DNA of 47,475 nucleotides. Source: an uncultured Clostridia bacterium (GTDB lineage: Bacteria > Bacillota > Clostridia > Christensenellales > Borkfalkiaceae). This document shows positions 25,890 through 34,124 of this stretch, piece after piece. Numbering within the stretch: the stretch's first letter is position 1; every line of letters starts with the position of its first letter. The stretch covers positions 1-47,475 of the forward strand of contig CALVIN010000010.1 in assembly GCA_944330115.1 (NCBI GenBank), written 5' to 3'. Position numbers and translations under genes: made by a program. The notes beneath the pieces are model-generated. The model did no database searches. It was not told the origin of the DNA and was given only the letters and a program-made list of their open reading frames with translations.

Positions 25890-26914
25890 AAATAACAAAT
25901 TTCGGCGCCTTCCTCGGCAGGGAGGCGCATATTTATGAGATAAAAAACGAGCATCTGCGCGTGGGCATAGCCGATCTGGGCGCATCCGTGCAGTATGTGG
26001 CCGTAAACCGCGACGGGACATTTTTTGACGTGTGCCCGGGCTTTGACGACGCGGAGGAGTATGTGCGCAGCGGCACCTACTTCGGCGCCACCATAGGCAG
26101 GGTGGCAAACCGCATCTCTGGCGCGCGCTTCACGCTGGGCGGCAGGCAATATACCGTCCCCGCCAACGACGGGCCAAACTGCAACCACGGCGGCACCGAG
26201 GGCTTCGACAGACGCTTCTTCGAGGCATCGCCCGAGGGCGACGACGGGATAGTATTCACATACATAAGCCCCGACGGGGAGATGGGCTTCCCGGGCACGC
26301 TTCGCCTTAAAGTGCGCTACGCACTTACGGGCAGCGCGCTCGAAGTTTCGTACGAGGCGGAGTGCGATAAAGATACGCTGTGGTCGCCCACCTGCCACCT
26401 GTATTTCAACTTGAACGGCGCGGGCAGGGGCGACGCCTGCGGCAATATGCTCAAAATAAATGCCGACAGCTACACCCCCGAGCGCGAGGGGCTGATCCCC
26501 ACGGGCGAGATAGCTTCAGTTTTAGGAACGCCCTTCGACTTCACCTCCATGCATGCCATAGGCGAGCATATAGGCGAAGATGACCGCCAGCTTGAGATAG
26601 CGGGCGGCTACGACCATAACTTTGTGCTAAAGGGCGAAGAGGCCGCCACGGCATACGGCCCCGAGAGCGGCATAACGCTCGAAATACTCACCGATATGCC
26701 CGGGCTGCACCTGTATACGGGCAACTTTTTAAAGGGCATGTCGCGCTTCGGCGAGCTCAAGCCGCGCGCGGCGTATGCGCTGGAGGCGCAGTTCTTCCCC
26801 AACGGCATAAACACCCCCGGCTTTGCCGCGCCCGTGTTAAGGGCGGGAGAGATTTCCCGTCACTATATAGTGTATACGTTCGGCGGCGCGTGTATAAAGT
26901 TGTCCGAGCAATAA
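25886..26914 (+). CDS. galM: Aldose 1-epimerase (galactose mutarotase)
   Basis: A 342-residue GalM-type protein that converts beta- to alpha-galactose for GalK. The start is the ATG at 25886, overlapping the galK stop; GGAGAAG lies upstream. GATIGRVANRISGARFTLGG, the GPNCNHGGTEGFDRRFF region with the catalytic His, SPTCHLYFNLNG-like WSPTCHLYFNL with the second His, and GYDHNFVL are family motifs. The C-terminal Glu of YALEAQFFPNGIN is the expected catalytic base. It is the last gene of the operon. No galE is seen, so UDP-galactose epimerisation must be encoded elsewhere. Confidence 0.95.
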   Translation: MKITNFGAFLGREAHIYEIKNEHLRVGIADLGASVQYVAVNRDGTFFDVCPGFDDAEEYVRSGTYFGATIGRVANRISGARFTLGGRQYTVPANDGPNCNHGGTEGFDRRFFEASPEGDDGIVFTYISPDGEMGFPGTLRLKVRYALTGSALEVSYEAECDKDTLWSPTCHLYFNLNGAGRGDACGNMLKINADSYTPEREGLIPTGEIASVLGTPFDFTSMHAIGEHIGEDDRQLEIAGGYDHNFVLKGEEAATAYGPESGITLEILTDMPGLHLYTGNFLKGMSRFGELKPRAAYALEAQFFPNGINTPGFAAPVLRAGEISRHYIVYTFGGACIKLSEQ

Positions 26915-26962
26915 ATTTATGCAAATAAATATATTCAAAAATTGCTTAAAACGGGCATTTTA

Positions 26963-26997
26963 TGCAAATATATATTTGCAATACAGTTAAGTATAAT
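26963..26997 (+). promoter_or_regulatory. Palindrome and -10 element before rfbB
   Basis: TGCAAATATATATTTGCA (26963-26980) is a perfect 18-base palindrome directly upstream of TATAAT (26992-26997). It covers the place of a -35, which is otherwise poor (TATATA). TGCAAATAAATATAT about 40 bases upstream is a partial second copy. This looks like an operator or activator site. Confidence 0.45.
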
Positions 26998-27015
26998 TTT
27001 TAACGGCGGTAATAT

Positions 27016-27978
27016 ATGAAAGTTCTTATAACGGGCGGCGCGGGCTTTATAGGCGGCAATTTTGTGTATTACGCCCTGCGCGAGCACCAAAATTGGCAAA
27101 TTGTGTGCCTCGATAAGCTCACCTACGCCGCCAACCCCGCCACGCTTAACATGGCGAAGACATACCCGAATTTTACATTCGTGCAGGGCGACATAGCAGA
27201 TGGCGCCCTCGTCTTTTCGCTGTTTGAGCGGGAGAAGTTTGATTTAGTCATAAACTTCGCCGCCGAGAGCCATGTGGACAGAAGCATAAAAAACTCGCGC
27301 GTGTTTTTAGAGAGTAACGTCTTGGGCGTGCAGACGCTGCTCGATGCCTGCAACGCGTTCGGCGTCGGCCGCTTCCACCAGATCTCCACCGACGAGGTGT
27401 ACGGCGACCTGCCCCTCGGCAGCACGGAGCCTGCGTTCAGCGAAAATTCGCCGCTGAAGCCCTCCAGCCCGTACGCCGCCAGCAAGGCCGCAGCAGACCT
27501 GCTCGTTCTCTCATACCGCCGCACCTACGGCACACCCGTAACCATTTCGCGCAGCTCAAACAACTACGGCCCCTATCAGTTTGCCGAAAAGTTCATACCG
27601 CTGTGCATCACGCGCGCCCTTTCGGGCAGGCGGCCGCCCCTCTACGGCGACGGCAAAAACGTGCGCGACTGGCTGTATGTCGAAGACCACTGCCGCGCGA
27701 TAGACGTCATCCTCTCCCGCGGAAGGGAGGGGGAGATATACAACATCGGCGGCGGGTGCGAACTTCCCAATATCGAGGTCTTGGGGCGCATTATGCGCTC
27801 GCTCGGGAAAGATGAGGACTTTTTTGAGTACGTTGCCGACCGCCCCGGGCACGACAGGCGCTATGCCATGGACTGCTCCAAAATAAAAGAGCTCGGCTGG
27901 CAGCCGCAGACGCCCTTTGAAAGCGGCCTTGCGCGCACAATCGATTGGTACAGGCAAAACAACGAGTGGTGGGGGTAG
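27016..27978 (+). CDS. rfbB: dTDP-glucose 4,6-dehydratase
   Basis: A 320-residue extended SDR enzyme that makes dTDP-4-keto-6-deoxyglucose, the precursor of dTDP-rhamnose and other surface sugars. The Rossmann motif TGGAGFIGG is at 6-14, AAESHVDRS at 82-90, and STDEVYG carries the dehydratase-specific Thr125, Asp126 and Glu127. Tyr153 and Lys157 (YAASK) complete the SDR set. SSNNYGPYQFAEKFIP and YGDGKNVRDWLYVEDH are typical of RfbB. The TDE triad separates it from GalE. The usual neighbours rfbA, rfbC and rfbD are absent, and it stands alone between galM and ileS. A GGCGG element 9 bases before the ATG is a weak SD. Confidence 0.93.
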   Translation: MKVLITGGAGFIGGNFVYYALREHQNWQIVCLDKLTYAANPATLNMAKTYPNFTFVQGDIADGALVFSLFEREKFDLVINFAAESHVDRSIKNSRVFLESNVLGVQTLLDACNAFGVGRFHQISTDEVYGDLPLGSTEPAFSENSPLKPSSPYAASKAAADLLVLSYRRTYGTPVTISRSSNNYGPYQFAEKFIPLCITRALSGRRPPLYGDGKNVRDWLYVEDHCRAIDVILSRGREGEIYNIGGGCELPNIEVLGRIMRSLGKDEDFFEYVADRPGHDRRYAMDCSKIKELGWQPQTPFESGLARTIDWYRQNNEWWG

Positions 27979-28016
27979 TTTGCCGCGCGCATATGTCGCT
28001 TATATCGCAAAATCGC

Positions 28017-28045
28017 TTTACAATTTTTTTTCGGTCGGGTATAAT
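28017..28045 (+). promoter_or_regulatory. Promoter of the T-box/ileS unit
   Basis: TTTACA (28017-28022) and TATAAT (28040-28045) with a 17-base spacer, giving a leader of about 340 bases before ileS. Confidence 0.75.
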
Positions 28046-28099
28046 AATAGCGTTAAAACTTAATTTTTAAAGGCAACAGCGCAAAATTCCGCCGATATA

Positions 28100-28351
28100 T
28101 GCGGCCGTTTGCGTGGATACGGAGGACAACCGCCTCTGCGTGCGCCCGTTTAAGAGAGTTCCCGTCCGGTGCAAGGGAATACGGCGGCGCAAGGGATATC
28201 ACCTCCCAGCTTATCTTCCCAAAGCCGCACGCGCGGCCGCGTAAGAGGATACGGTCTCATGGCCCGTTACAAGTCATGGCAAATATCAGTTTGTTTTGGT
28301 GGTTTACAAGCACTCGTTTTCGGTGTCCGAAATAACGGGTGCCTTATTTTT
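28100..28351 (+). promoter_or_regulatory. T-box riboswitch with isoleucine (AUC) specifier
   Basis: The leader shows T-box stem I: GGAGG (about 28119-28123) pairs with CCTCC (about 28203-28207), and the CCGCC/GGCGG stem lies above. Stem I also carries the distal elements AAGAGAG (28152-28158) and GGTGCAA (28168-28174). The 3' side of the specifier loop reads GGGATATCACC, putting AUC (28198-28200) as specifier followed by A, correct for tRNA-Ile. A terminator hairpin runs from about 28310 (GCACTCGTT with AACGGGTGC) to TTATTTTTT. TTTTGGTGG just before it contains UGGU, which can pair with the ACCA end of uncharged tRNA; TTTTGG can also pair with CCGAAA as an alternative antiterminator. The T-box core itself deviates from the usual GGGTGGNACCGCG. 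Confidence 0.85.
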
Positions 28352-28392
28352 TAATGCGGCTTTCGCCGCGCCGCCGCAAGGAGTTCATTTTT

Positions 28393-31300
28393 ATGTATAA
28401 GAAGGTCGATACAACCTTAAACTTCCCCGCAAGAGAGCAGGAAGTCATCGAATTTTGGAAGAAAAACGACGTATTCGAAAAGTCGGTAAAGCAGAACGAG
28501 GGCGCAGAGGAGTTCTCCTTCTACGACGGCCCTCCCACGGCCAACGGCAAGCCGCACATCGGCCACATCTTGACGAGGGTTATGAAGGACCTCATCCCCC
28601 GCTACCAGACGATGAAGGGCAAGCACGTTTTAAGAAAGGCCGGCTGGGATACGCACGGCCTGCCCGTCGAGCTCGAAGTGGAAAAGATGCTCGGCATGGA
28701 TGGCAAGCAGGACATCGAAAAATACGGCATCGAGCCCTTCATCAAGCAGTGCAAGCAGTCTGTATGGAAGTATAAGGGCGAGTGGGAGAGAATGTCGGAG
28801 CGCGTGGGCTATTGGGCGGATATGGAGAACCCCTATGTCACCTACGACGACAACTATATAGAGTCGGAGTGGTGGGCGTTAAAGACCATGCACCAGAAGG
28901 GCCTTCTTTACAAGGGCCACAAGATAGTGCCCTACTGCCCCCGCTGCGGCACGGCGCTCTCCTCGCACGAGGTCGCGCAGGGCTATAAGCTGGTAAAGGA
29001 AAATTCGGTGGTCGCCCGCTTCAAGGTAAAGGGCGAAGAGGGCCGCTATATACTCGCGTGGACTACTACGCCGTGGACGCTGCCCTCAAACGTCGCGCTG
29101 TGCATGAACCCCAACGAGCCCTATGTTGAAATAGAGTCTGATGGCGTAAGGTATATCCTCGCCAAGGCGCTCGTCGGCAACTTCTTTGAAAATTACACGG
29201 TAGTTGCCGAAAAGAAGGGCAGCGAGTGGGAGGGGCTGGAATATGAGCCTCTCTTTGCCGAAACTACGGCAGAAGTTAAGCGCATTTCCCCCGCAAACGC
29301 CGCAATTAAGGCGCACTACGTCGTGTGCGACACCTATGTAACCATGGGCGACGGCACGGGCGTCGTGCATATCGCCCCCGCGTTCGGCGAGGACGACTAT
29401 AAGGTGGGCAAACGCTACGGCCTTCCCGTGGTGCAGCTTGTAAACGAGCGCGGCTGCTTCGACGAGCGCTTCCCCGCCCTCGACGGTCTCTTTGCCAAAA
29501 AGGCCGACAAGGTAATACTCGAGATGCTCGAAAAGAACGGGAGCCTCTTTAAGGTGGTGCCCTTCGAGCACGACTATCCCCACTGCTGGCGCTGCGATAC
29601 GCCCCTTTTATACTACGCCCGCTCGAGCTGGTTCATCGAGGTGACGAAGGTAAAGGAGGCTATAAAGGCCTCCAACCGCTCGGTAAACTGGATGCCCGAC
29701 ACAATAAAGGAAGGCCGCATGGGCAACTTCCTCGAAAACGTGATAGACTGGGGCCTCTCGCGTGACAGGTATTGGGGCACTCCGCTGCCCGTTTGGGTAT
29801 GCCCCGACTGCGGCGAGATAGAGGTAATGGGCTCCAAGGCCGAACTCAAAGAGAAGTGCGGCATACCCGCCGATCAGGATATCGAGCTGCACAGGCCGTA
29901 TCTCGACAACCTCACCTGCACCTGCCCCAAGTGCGGCGGCAAGATGAAGCGCACGCCTGAGGTCATCGACTGTTGGTTCGATTCGGGTTCCATGCCCTTC
30001 GCGCAGTACCACTACCCGTTTGAAAACGCCGATCTCTTCAAGGAGACCTTCCCCGCCGACTTCATCTCCGAAGCCGTCGATCAGACGCGCGGCTGGTTCT
30101 ATACGCTGCTCGTAATAAACACCATACTCTTCGGCGTTTCGCCCTTCAAAAACTGTATAGTTTTGGGGCACGTCAACGATAAAAACGGCATAAAGATGTC
30201 TAAGCACAAGGGCAACGTAGTCGATCCCTGGTCGGTACTCGACAAGCAGGGCGCCGACGCCGTGCGCTGGTATTTCTACACCTCCTCCGCACCCTGGCTG
30301 CCCTCGAGATTCTACGAAGAGGCCGTGTCGGAGGCGCAGCGCAAATACCTCGGCACGCTGTGGAACACATACGCATTCTTCACGCTGTATGCCGAGATAG
30401 ATAAATACGACCCTTCAAAGTTCAACTTAAAGGAGTGCAAGCTCTCGCTGATGGACAGGTGGATACTCTCCAAGCTCAACAGTCTTGTAAAGCTCGTGGA
30501 TGAGCACCTCGCCCGCTATGAGATAACCGAGAGCTCGCGCGCCATTCAGGACTTTGCCGATATACTCTCCAACTGGTATGTGCGCCGCTGCCGCGAACGC
30601 TATTGGGGCAGCGACATGACCGACGACAAGGCCGCGGCATACACCACGCTGTATACCGTGCTCGTCACGCTTGCCAAGGTGACCGCGCCCTACACGCCCT
30701 TCGTCGCCGAGATGATGTATAATAACCTCGTGCCGCAGTTCTATAAAGACGCGCCCATATCCGTTCACCTCTGCCGCTTCCCCGAGGCCGACGAGAGCTT
30801 TATCGACGCCGAGCTCGAGCGCGGAATGGAGGGGGTAATGGGCATAGTGGTAAACGGCAGGTCTGCGCGCAATGCGGGCAACTTGAAGAACCGCCAGCCG
30901 CTTGCCGAGATGGTGGTAGTCACCGAAAAGCCCCTCAACCTTTCCGACGAGGAGAAGGCCATTGTGCTCGACGAGCTCAACGTCAAAAAGATGACGGTGG
31001 ATACCGACGCATCCAAGTATATAAAGTATAAGTTAAAGCCTCAGCTCAAAACGCTCGGCCCCAAGTACGGCAAGCAGCTGGGCGCAATATCCAAGTTCCT
31101 CTCTTCGTGCAATGCCGACGAGGTAGTGGCAAAGATACGCGCAGACGGCTTCTATAAGATAGACGACCTCGGCATCGACCTCGTGCTCGAAGATCTGCAG
31201 ATCTTCACCGAAAGCGCAAACGGCTACGTCGCACAGTCCGACAGGGGCGTCACCGTGGCGCTCTCCACCGTGCTTACCGAGGAGCTGATAGACGAGGGCG

Positions 31301-31542
31301 TTGAGCGCGAGATAATCTCCAAAATTCAGAATATGCGCAAGGAGGCGGGCTTTGAAGTGACCGACAGGATCTGCGTGTATTACTCTGCCGAGGGCAGGGC
31401 CGCAAGGGTATTTGCCGCCGCACATTTTGCAAAGGACGTGCTTGCCGACAGCGTGTCCGCCGAAGCCGCTCCCGAGGGCGCCTATACAAAGGAACAGAAC
31501 CTGAACGGCGAAAAGGCCACCATTTCGATAGTCCGCCGCTGA
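28393..31542 (+). CDS. ileS: Isoleucyl-tRNA synthetase (eukaryote-like, IleS2 type)
   Basis: A 1049-residue class I synthetase charging tRNA-Ile. The start is the ATG at 28393 with AAGGAG upstream; an in-frame ATG at 28339 lies inside the T-box terminator. PHIGH (54-58) and KMSKH (601-605) form the catalytic signature. The CP1 editing domain includes the AWTTTPWTLPSN and GTGVVHIAPAFGEDD stretches. Cys pairs (CPRCG, CPDCG, CPKCG) suggest bound zinc inside the catalytic half. Length above 1000 residues, KMSKHKGN and the C-terminal layout fit the IleS2 group, which in other bacteria is naturally less sensitive to mupirocin. That property is inferred, not shown. Expression is controlled by the T-box. 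A strong terminator follows. Confidence 0.96.
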   Translation: MYKKVDTTLNFPAREQEVIEFWKKNDVFEKSVKQNEGAEEFSFYDGPPTANGKPHIGHILTRVMKDLIPRYQTMKGKHVLRKAGWDTHGLPVELEVEKMLGMDGKQDIEKYGIEPFIKQCKQSVWKYKGEWERMSERVGYWADMENPYVTYDDNYIESEWWALKTMHQKGLLYKGHKIVPYCPRCGTALSSHEVAQGYKLVKENSVVARFKVKGEEGRYILAWTTTPWTLPSNVALCMNPNEPYVEIESDGVRYILAKALVGNFFENYTVVAEKKGSEWEGLEYEPLFAETTAEVKRISPANAAIKAHYVVCDTYVTMGDGTGVVHIAPAFGEDDYKVGKRYGLPVVQLVNERGCFDERFPALDGLFAKKADKVILEMLEKNGSLFKVVPFEHDYPHCWRCDTPLLYYARSSWFIEVTKVKEAIKASNRSVNWMPDTIKEGRMGNFLENVIDWGLSRDRYWGTPLPVWVCPDCGEIEVMGSKAELKEKCGIPADQDIELHRPYLDNLTCTCPKCGGKMKRTPEVIDCWFDSGSMPFAQYHYPFENADLFKETFPADFISEAVDQTRGWFYTLLVINTILFGVSPFKNCIVLGHVNDKNGIKMSKHKGNVVDPWSVLDKQGADAVRWYFYTSSAPWLPSRFYEEAVSEAQRKYLGTLWNTYAFFTLYAEIDKYDPSKFNLKECKLSLMDRWILSKLNSLVKLVDEHLARYEITESSRAIQDFADILSNWYVRRCRERYWGSDMTDDKAAAYTTLYTVLVTLAKVTAPYTPFVAEMMYNNLVPQFYKDAPISVHLCRFPEADESFIDAELERGMEGVMGIVVNGRSARNAGNLKNRQPLAEMVVVTEKPLNLSDEEKAIVLDELNVKKMTVDTDASKYIKYKLKPQLKTLGPKYGKQLGAISKFLSSCNADEVVAKIRADGFYKIDDLGIDLVLEDLQIFTESANGYVAQSDRGVTVALSTVLTEELIDEGVEREIISKIQNMRKEAGFEVTDRICVYYSAEGRAARVFAAAHFAKDVLADSVSAEAAPEGAYTKEQNLNGEKATISIVRR

Positions 31543-31590
31543 GCGTTCCGGCAGTTATCGTGATTTGGATAATGCTGTGATTTTTATATA

Positions 31591-31630
31591 AATCGGGCGG
31601 CGCGCAAACTTTGCGCGCCGCCCGATTTTC
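31591..31630 (+). terminator. Intrinsic terminator after ileS
   Basis: AATCGGGCGGCGCGCA (31591-31606) pairs with TGCGCGCCGCCCGATT (31612-31627), followed by TT. Confidence 0.88.
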
Positions 31631-31633
31631 GCG

Positions 31634-31662
31634 TTAGTTTGGGCATATATGCGGGGCAATTT
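31634..31662. repeat. Dispersed repeat copy 1 (GGCATATATGCGGGGCAATTT)
   Basis: TTAGTTTGGGCATATATGCG followed by GGGCAATTT. It matches the copies at 35034-35062 and 36856-36883 with a few changes. Confidence 0.7.
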
Positions 31663-31674
31663 GATTTTTTGACG

Positions 31675-32105
31675 GTGCAACCCCTCCTTTAATTCCTCCC
31701 ATTTGAGGGGCAATTAAAAATGCACCTCCCCTTCGAGGGACGAGCGAGGCATTTCATAGCACAGCGGGCACCCGCTGCGCGTGCCGAGCGAGATGAGTGA
31801 GCGCATATGTCAGGCGCGAACGGTGACCGAGCAGTGCGGTTTATTTACCGCACGCACTGCGAGACGGTGGGTTGAGCGCAGCGAAACTCGGAGGGGTTTC
31901 ACTTGCCTTACCCTTCGGGAAGGTGGGTTTGGCGAGGTGAAACCGAGGCAAAGCCGGAAGGGTTTGTTTATTATAGGCGCTTTCTTTTTAACCCTTTCGC
32001 CCCGTCCGCACAAGTGCGGACGGGGCACCTCCCCTATAGGGGAGACGAGGGCGGCCGCACGGCGTTACTCCATTACTCCATTACGCTATACACCTTACAG
32101 TGATG
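31675..32105. repeat. Mosaic of intergenic repeats before feoA
   Basis: No gene is supported in 31543-32164. The stretch holds GTGCAACCCCTCCT (31675-31688), CACCTCCCCTTCGAGGGA (31723-31740), a CAGCGGG/CCCGCTG hairpin, a GTGCGG/CCGCAC hairpin, CGGAGGGGTTTCAC (31889-31902), a 12-bp stem at 32000-32025 (CCCCGTCCGCAC) and CACCTCCCCTATAGGGGAG (32026-32044). Several are shared with 16575-16675 and 34950-35090. ORFs here are not protein-like. The pattern fits a non-coding MITE- or REP-like mosaic that may be mobilised in trans. Confidence 0.7.
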
Positions 32106-32164
32106 ACGGATAGTAAGCATCAATATATGTATCATCGGCGGCTCTGCGGCATACATTATTTAAT

Positions 32165-32386
32165 ATGACCGTACTTGATCTGGGCGTGGGCAAGAGCGCC
32201 GCCATATCAAAAATAACCGCACCCGAGGCCGCAGCGGAGAGGTTGCGCGCGCTCGGCTTTACGAGCGGCAGGGTGATAACCGTGCTCGGCTACTCGCTGT
32301 TCAAAAGCAGCGTGCTGCTTGCGTGCGGCTCGGTGCGGCTGGCGGCGCGCAGGTCGCTCGCCGGGGGAATAGAGGTGTCGGCATGA
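32165..32386 (+). CDS. feoA: Ferrous iron transport protein FeoA
   Basis: A 73-residue SH3-like FeoA domain protein. LDLGVGKSAAISKI, RLRALGFTSGRVITVLG and the final VRLAARRSLAGGIEV match the family. FeoA is cytoplasmic and is thought to act on FeoB. It overlaps feoB by ATGA. No clear SD or promoter lies in front of the ATG, which follows the repeat mosaic closely. Confidence 0.88.
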   Translation: MTVLDLGVGKSAAISKITAPEAAAERLRALGFTSGRVITVLGYSLFKSSVLLACGSVRLAARRSLAGGIEVSA

Positions 32387-34059
32387 AGGTGGTGCTTGCG
32401 GGCAACCCCAACGCGGGCAAAACTACGCTCTTCAACGCGCTGACGGGCAGCAGGCTGTCTACGGGCAATTGGCACGGCGTCACTACCCGCCCCGCATACA
32501 AGCGCGTGCGCGGCATCACCTTTGCCGACGTGCCCGGCATGTACTCCTTCAACGGCTACTCCATGGAGGAGAGTTCCGCCGCCGAGGAGATACGCTCTGC
32601 CGACCTCGTCATAAACGTCGCGGACGGGCTCACTCTCAAAAATTCGCTCTCGCTCACCCGCACGATAGTTTCAATGAACAAGAGCGCCGTGCTGTATGTG
32701 ACCAAGCTCAAAGAGCTGAAGAGGCGGGGCGGAAAGCTGAACGCCGCGGCCCTATCAAAGGCGCTCGGCATGCCCGTGTTCACCGACGTAAAGTCGCTCA
32801 AAAAATTTTTGTTTTCGCATGAACAAGACGGCTTTTTTGATAGTATTCTGCCCGCGCAAGGCTTAAGGCGGCTGCCCGATAAAAGTGCGTTAGATCGGGC
32901 ATATTGCGGGGGCAATTTAACTTTGACGCGCGCGGAGAGGCTGTTTTATAACAAGTATTTTGCCCTGTTTTTCTTTATCGCGGCAATACTTGCAATGTTC
33001 TTTCTGGCGTTTTTCAAGGGCATGCCGGGAGATGCGTTAAAGTCGCTCACCGAGGAGCTCATATCGGTAAAACTTAAAGGCGCCATAATGGAAGCGTTGC
33101 CTCAGGGCAAGGTGCGTTCGCTCGTGTGCGACGGCATAATAGGCGGCGCGGGCGGCGTGCTCTCATTTGTGCCGCAGCTCGCCGTGCTCTACCTCTTTTT
33201 GACGATGTTAGATGAGAGCGGCGTGATGTCGGCGCTCTCCTTTGTCACCGACGGGCTGTTCGCAAAGGTCAAACTTTCGGGCAGGGCGGCATTCTCGCTG
33301 ATATCCGGCTTCGGCTGCACGGCGGCGGCAATACTCACAACGCGCGGCTTCACCTCGCGCGATACCCAGCGCCGCGCCATAGCCGCGCTCGCCTACATAC
33401 CGTGCGGCGCAAAGATGCCCGTATTTTTAACGCTGCTCTCGCCGCTCTTTAAAAACCCCTTCCCCGCGATAACGGCCTTCTACTTTGCCGGCATAGCGCT
33501 CGCCTTCGCTGTGTGCTTCTTTATAAGGGGCGGTGAGGAGGAGCTTTTATCCGAGGTGACGCCCATAGCGCTGCCCTCGCCCGCGCGCGTGCTAAAAAAG
33601 TTGTATTTTTACATAAAAGGGTTTATAATCAAGGTAGCCACGTCGGTCATGCTCTTCTGTGTGATAAGCTGGGCGCTCTCAAACTTCACCTTTACGCTCG
33701 CGCCCTGCGAAATGAACGAGAGCATGCTTGCCGATATAAGCCGTCTTGTAGCGCCCCTCTTTTCGCCGATGGGTTTGGGCGACTGGCGCATGGCGTATGC
33801 CATGATAGCCGGCTTTTCGGCAAAGGAGAACGTCGCCGCAACCATCGAGATGCTCATGCCGGGCGGCGCAGGGCCGGATATCCCCGCCGCGCTCGCTGCA
33901 AGCACCTTTCTCTTGATGTGCCCCGCCTGCATTTCGGCATTCTCCGCATCTTGCAAAGAGGCTGGCGTAAAGCTCACCGCAATTTACTTTCTGTTTCAGC
34001 TTGCAGCGGCTTTTCTGGCTGCGTATGCCGTACATTTCATTGCTGCCGCCGTGTGCTGA
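32383..34059 (+). CDS. feoB: Ferrous iron transporter FeoB, short and divergent
   Basis: A 558-residue Fe(II) permease with an N-terminal GTPase domain. The start is the ATG at 32383 overlapping feoA. G1 GNPNAGKT is at 7-14, GNWHGVTT at 28-35 (family GNWPGVT) and G3 DVPG at 49-52. The G4 site, normally NxxD, reads VTKLKE (106-111), so the guanine-specific Asn and Asp are gone. The helical regulatory domain (about 140-190) is much shortened. The membrane part keeps GFGCTAAAI and IPCGAKMPVF (gate motifs) and GFSAKENVAATI. At 558 residues it is below the usual 650-800. It is still a full-frame protein. Iron transport is likely, but nucleotide use may differ from known FeoB. Confidence 0.88.
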   Translation: MKVVLAGNPNAGKTTLFNALTGSRLSTGNWHGVTTRPAYKRVRGITFADVPGMYSFNGYSMEESSAAEEIRSADLVINVADGLTLKNSLSLTRTIVSMNKSAVLYVTKLKELKRRGGKLNAAALSKALGMPVFTDVKSLKKFLFSHEQDGFFDSILPAQGLRRLPDKSALDRAYCGGNLTLTRAERLFYNKYFALFFFIAAILAMFFLAFFKGMPGDALKSLTEELISVKLKGAIMEALPQGKVRSLVCDGIIGGAGGVLSFVPQLAVLYLFLTMLDESGVMSALSFVTDGLFAKVKLSGRAAFSLISGFGCTAAAILTTRGFTSRDTQRRAIAALAYIPCGAKMPVFLTLLSPLFKNPFPAITAFYFAGIALAFAVCFFIRGGEEELLSEVTPIALPSPARVLKKLYFYIKGFIIKVATSVMLFCVISWALSNFTFTLAPCEMNESMLADISRLVAPLFSPMGLGDWRMAYAMIAGFSAKENVAATIEMLMPGGAGPDIPAALAASTFLLMCPACISAFSASCKEAGVKLTAIYFLFQLAAAFLAAYAVHFIAAAVC

Positions 34060-34124
34060 GCGTTTGTTTTAAAATTTAAATATAACAAGTTATATTTGCA
34101 TAAATTCACCAAAATTCGCCTATT

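Noticed and set aside
27016-27978. GalE (UDP-galactose 4-epimerase) as identity of the SDR gene next to the gal operon
   Set aside because: The STDEVYG motif with Thr-Asp-Glu is specific to dTDP-glucose 4,6-dehydratase.
31781-32113. 110-residue ORF between ileS and feoA
   Set aside because: It lies in the repeat mosaic, its translation is low-complexity and repeat-derived, and it has no SD.
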